Translations under genes and position numbers: made by a program | Notes under the pieces: model-generated | The model's database searches: none | The model's input: the letters and a program-made list of their open reading frames with translations, nothing else | What the model was told of the DNA's origin: nothing | Assembly (NCBI GenBank): GCA_051530055.1 | Contig: CM121343.1 | Span: forward strand, 5,084,001 to 5,148,000 | Direction of reading: 5' to 3' | DNA length: 64,000 nucleotides | Origin: Neoechinorhynchus agilis | Taxonomy: Eukaryota; Acanthocephala | Shown here: piece after piece, positions 61,736 to 64,000 of the stretch | How the letters are laid out: each line of letters begins with the position of its first letter | Numbering within the stretch: the first letter of the stretch is position 1

Positions 61736-64000
61736 ATGACCACAAATGAAAAAAGTTATAAAAAAGAAAAGCAAATTCTATTCGAATTTGATCTTTTGTT
61801 CAAAGGTAAGAATTGTTCCCAACCTTTATGAGAATAAATTTCCTTCGTTTTTAAGAAAAACTTAAAAAATGGCTTTCCTTCATTTGTGTTTTATCGAGAA
61901 ATGGAATCCTTGAAGTTTAGGCGAGTTTCGCCAAGTGCATATTTTGCGTTCTAAAACATTTGGCAAAGCAAACCCCTCTAAAAAGTTCTGCTACAAACTT
62001 CCTATGTAATAAGTTGTATACGTATTGTCTTATCAATTTAAAATCTTAAATTTTTCCACAGCATCATGTTTGAATCTATAAAAATGCAGAAAATCTTAAT
62101 TATTGGAAACATTTCAGATTTAATTGTTCTAATGGGTTGAAATCGACTTGCATTTCATTGGTATTGACATAGAAAGATTCCATTATGAAGTGTGGGTACT
62201 TTTGAGCAATAAGAGAAGAATATTTGTTTTCAATTTTCACAAATTAAAGCAACTTCCGTACACATTTAGATATTCGTTCTCAACTGAGCGAGCAAATAAA
62301 ATGTCTTGAGCATCAAATTGATTCTCAAAACTTAACTGCGTTGGAACTAAGTGATTTCTTTAAAAAGCGTGCGGAAATTGAGAGCGACTATTCCCATGGT
62401 TTAGAAGCTCTCGCTAAAAATGCTTCACAGCGAATTAAGGCGAACAGTGTTAAGTGAGTCCTTAAATATTCTAGTCAAATGAAAGTGATTGAGTAATATT
62501 AATCAAGAAAGGACAGTTTATGGAGTTCCCATTCCACATCGGATTTGCTATCCGATCTTGTACAAGATTCAAAACAGCAAGCACAGTGCCATGCTCACTT
62601 TTCGGAGCTGTGCTCCAAGCATATTCCCGATAAAATCAGTGAGGTCTGCGACGATTCAAAAAGGATGCTCACTAAGGTAAATTGTCGCTTGCCTCTTATA
62701 ACTGCTTGGAGCACTCAGAAGTCATATTTAGTGCAAACAGGTAGCTTTTGATTGTCATGCTGAGATATTTAAATCCTTGAAGGAAGTGCAAAGTGTTAGT
62801 ACTTGGCTTTACAATCCCCTTAGATATTGCATGGTCAAATTACTAATAAATTCTTATAGTCTATGAAAAGCTACCATCAATACCAATGCGCTAGTAGGCA
62901 GGCGGAGGACAAACTTACAACAACTCAGCAGCATGTTTCCAAGCTCAAAAATAAGAAAAGCTCGTCTAAATATGAGAGGAGGTTGAATAAGGTATTTATA
63001 CGACTTAGTTAAATGCTCACAAGAATATCAATTGTTTTAGCGCCAAACGCAATACTCGGATACAAAATTAAAGGCTTTTAAAGCACGAAATGATTACATA
63101 TTGTGTATAGAGTCCTCGAATACTGCACTCAGTCATTATTTTTCCACTGATATTTCAGACTTGATTGATGTACGGTGGTACTGGGTCTTAGGTTTAAGTC
63201 AATATGTGGCTCTAACGTGTCTTTTACTTTAAGTGTATGAATTTTGGCTTTCACACATCAATAGCAAAGTGTATTCTGATGTATATATCAGCTCAATCAA
63301 ACGTAATCCGATCCCGTCAAAGTTGTGTAAATACGCTTAACCGAAGCATCGCTGATTTGGATGCAGTTAAAGACAGACAAAAACTTATTCAGCAATACAC
63401 AAGCTTATTTTCAGCAAAACGAATAATCAGATTTGAAGCTCATAAGGGCGACCAGGTGACAAAATATGTGAACTATTAATTACTATTAGCGATGGTCCGT
63501 TTCAAGGTATCCTTAATACACGCTCAAGTATTGCTAAAGGATGAAATGTTTCAAAGATTCTTTGCTATCGAGAAGCGACTTCAGACACTGAGCAACGAGC
63601 AGGAGCAGGTACGTCGAATATTTCAATTTCGATTCACATTTAAGATTTCTATTTCAAGATATTTGCTGAAATCGAAAAAATCGAGAATGAATTGATGGAA
63701 CTGATAAATGTCAAAAATTACGATGTTACTGACTTGTTTAAAAACCTACATTTTGATTCATCGTGCATGAAAGCGAAGAGACTCGATCTGGAGAACAATT
63801 ACATCGAAAAGTTTCGCCAGTACACTCTTATGAGCAACTTAATCGCCAGATTAAAAACCAAGCACGCTTTACTGCAAAAAGCGCTTGGGCAATCGTCAAC
63901 ATCCCTTTCTGAATCTCGAATCGTATTCCGTCCAAGGACGAAAAAAATAGGAAAAGCTCCGGTTATTGGACGTCCGAGGCTTTTTGGCGGAAGATTGGAT
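61736..64000 (+). CDS. SRGAP: srGAP, F-BAR part, cut by window edge
   Basis: Nine exons, all GT-AG: 61736-61805, 62270-62453, 62508-62676, 62741-62794, 62860-62991, 63041-63169, 63234-63455, 63507-63608, 63659-64000; 468 residues so far. The N-terminus SYKKEKQILFEFDLLFKDIR, then LSEQIKCLEHQ, FFKKRAEIESDYSHGLEAL, KDSLWSSHSTSDLLSDLVQD, SYHQYQCASRQAEDKL, FKARNDYIL, DLIDCMNFGFH and the final RPRLFGG follow the srGAP/FCH-family F-BAR region closely. RPRLFGG is the usual lead into the RhoGAP domain, which must lie beyond the window, as should the SH3 domain. srGAPs bend membranes outward and turn off Rho-family GTPases downstream of Slit-Robo. Confidence 0.94.

Overview
This is an animal nuclear genome window. 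It holds intron-bearing genes for metazoan proteins (p120/delta-catenin family, srGAP, beta-TrCP, OPA3, ARPC4, a PDE3-like phosphodiesterase), no operons, AT-rich intergenic DNA and many retroelement and inverted-repeat elements. Most introns are short (about 44-60 nt) and GT-AG. Several conserved genes (eIF4A3, Mps1/TTK-like, PDE3-like, MCM3, and less surely p120-catenin) are also interrupted by introns that no frame-preserving GT-AG pair explains without damaging conserved protein. These carry inverted repeats at or near their ends. Several genes have a splice-acceptor-like AG 0-16 nt before the ATG, as expected for spliced-leader trans-splicing. Non-GT-AG introns together with spliced leaders recall larvaceans (Fritillaria has been reported to carry many such introns), but the window alone does not fix the species.

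Layout. 0-3 kb: CPSF2 (cut by the window edge) and eIF4A3, both minus. 3-5 kb: a decayed LINE and its tail repeat. 6.1-8.5 kb, plus: a 23-exon gene for a secreted Tyr/Arg/Pro-rich protein whose central exons each encode one repeat, mostly 22 residues; I do not recognise it. 8.6-9.8 kb: Mps1/TTK-like kinase. 10.5-11.2 kb: four-pass MARVEL-like protein. 14-18.4 kb: a nearly intact LINE with a 14-bp target-site duplication, inserted at the splice acceptor of an RRM-encoding exon. 20.1-20.5 kb: MAX-like bHLH-Zip. 23.5-26.0 kb: PDE3-like phosphodiesterase. 26.4-27.8 kb: 200-bp satellite, then an SPRR-repeat basic protein. 30.2-30.9 kb: ARPC4. 35.4-35.9 kb: OPA3. 38.8-40.1 kb: GCK-III kinase. 43.7-45.4 kb: beta-TrCP. 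46.6-49.9 kb: MCM3. 51.0-52.8 kb: satellite with an A-B-B higher-order repeat. 54.4-57.1 kb: p120/delta-catenin family protein ending in a PDZ ligand. 58.6-59.7 kb: 165-bp satellite. 61.7-64.0 kb: srGAP F-BAR region, running off the window.

The genes do not form one pathway; they are housekeeping and signalling genes scattered among repeats. The two observations most worth following are the inverted-repeat, non-GT-AG introns and the exon-per-repeat Tyr/Arg/Pro gene. Exon models come from reading splice sites and phases by eye, without transcript evidence; family names come from recognised motifs, not from a database search.
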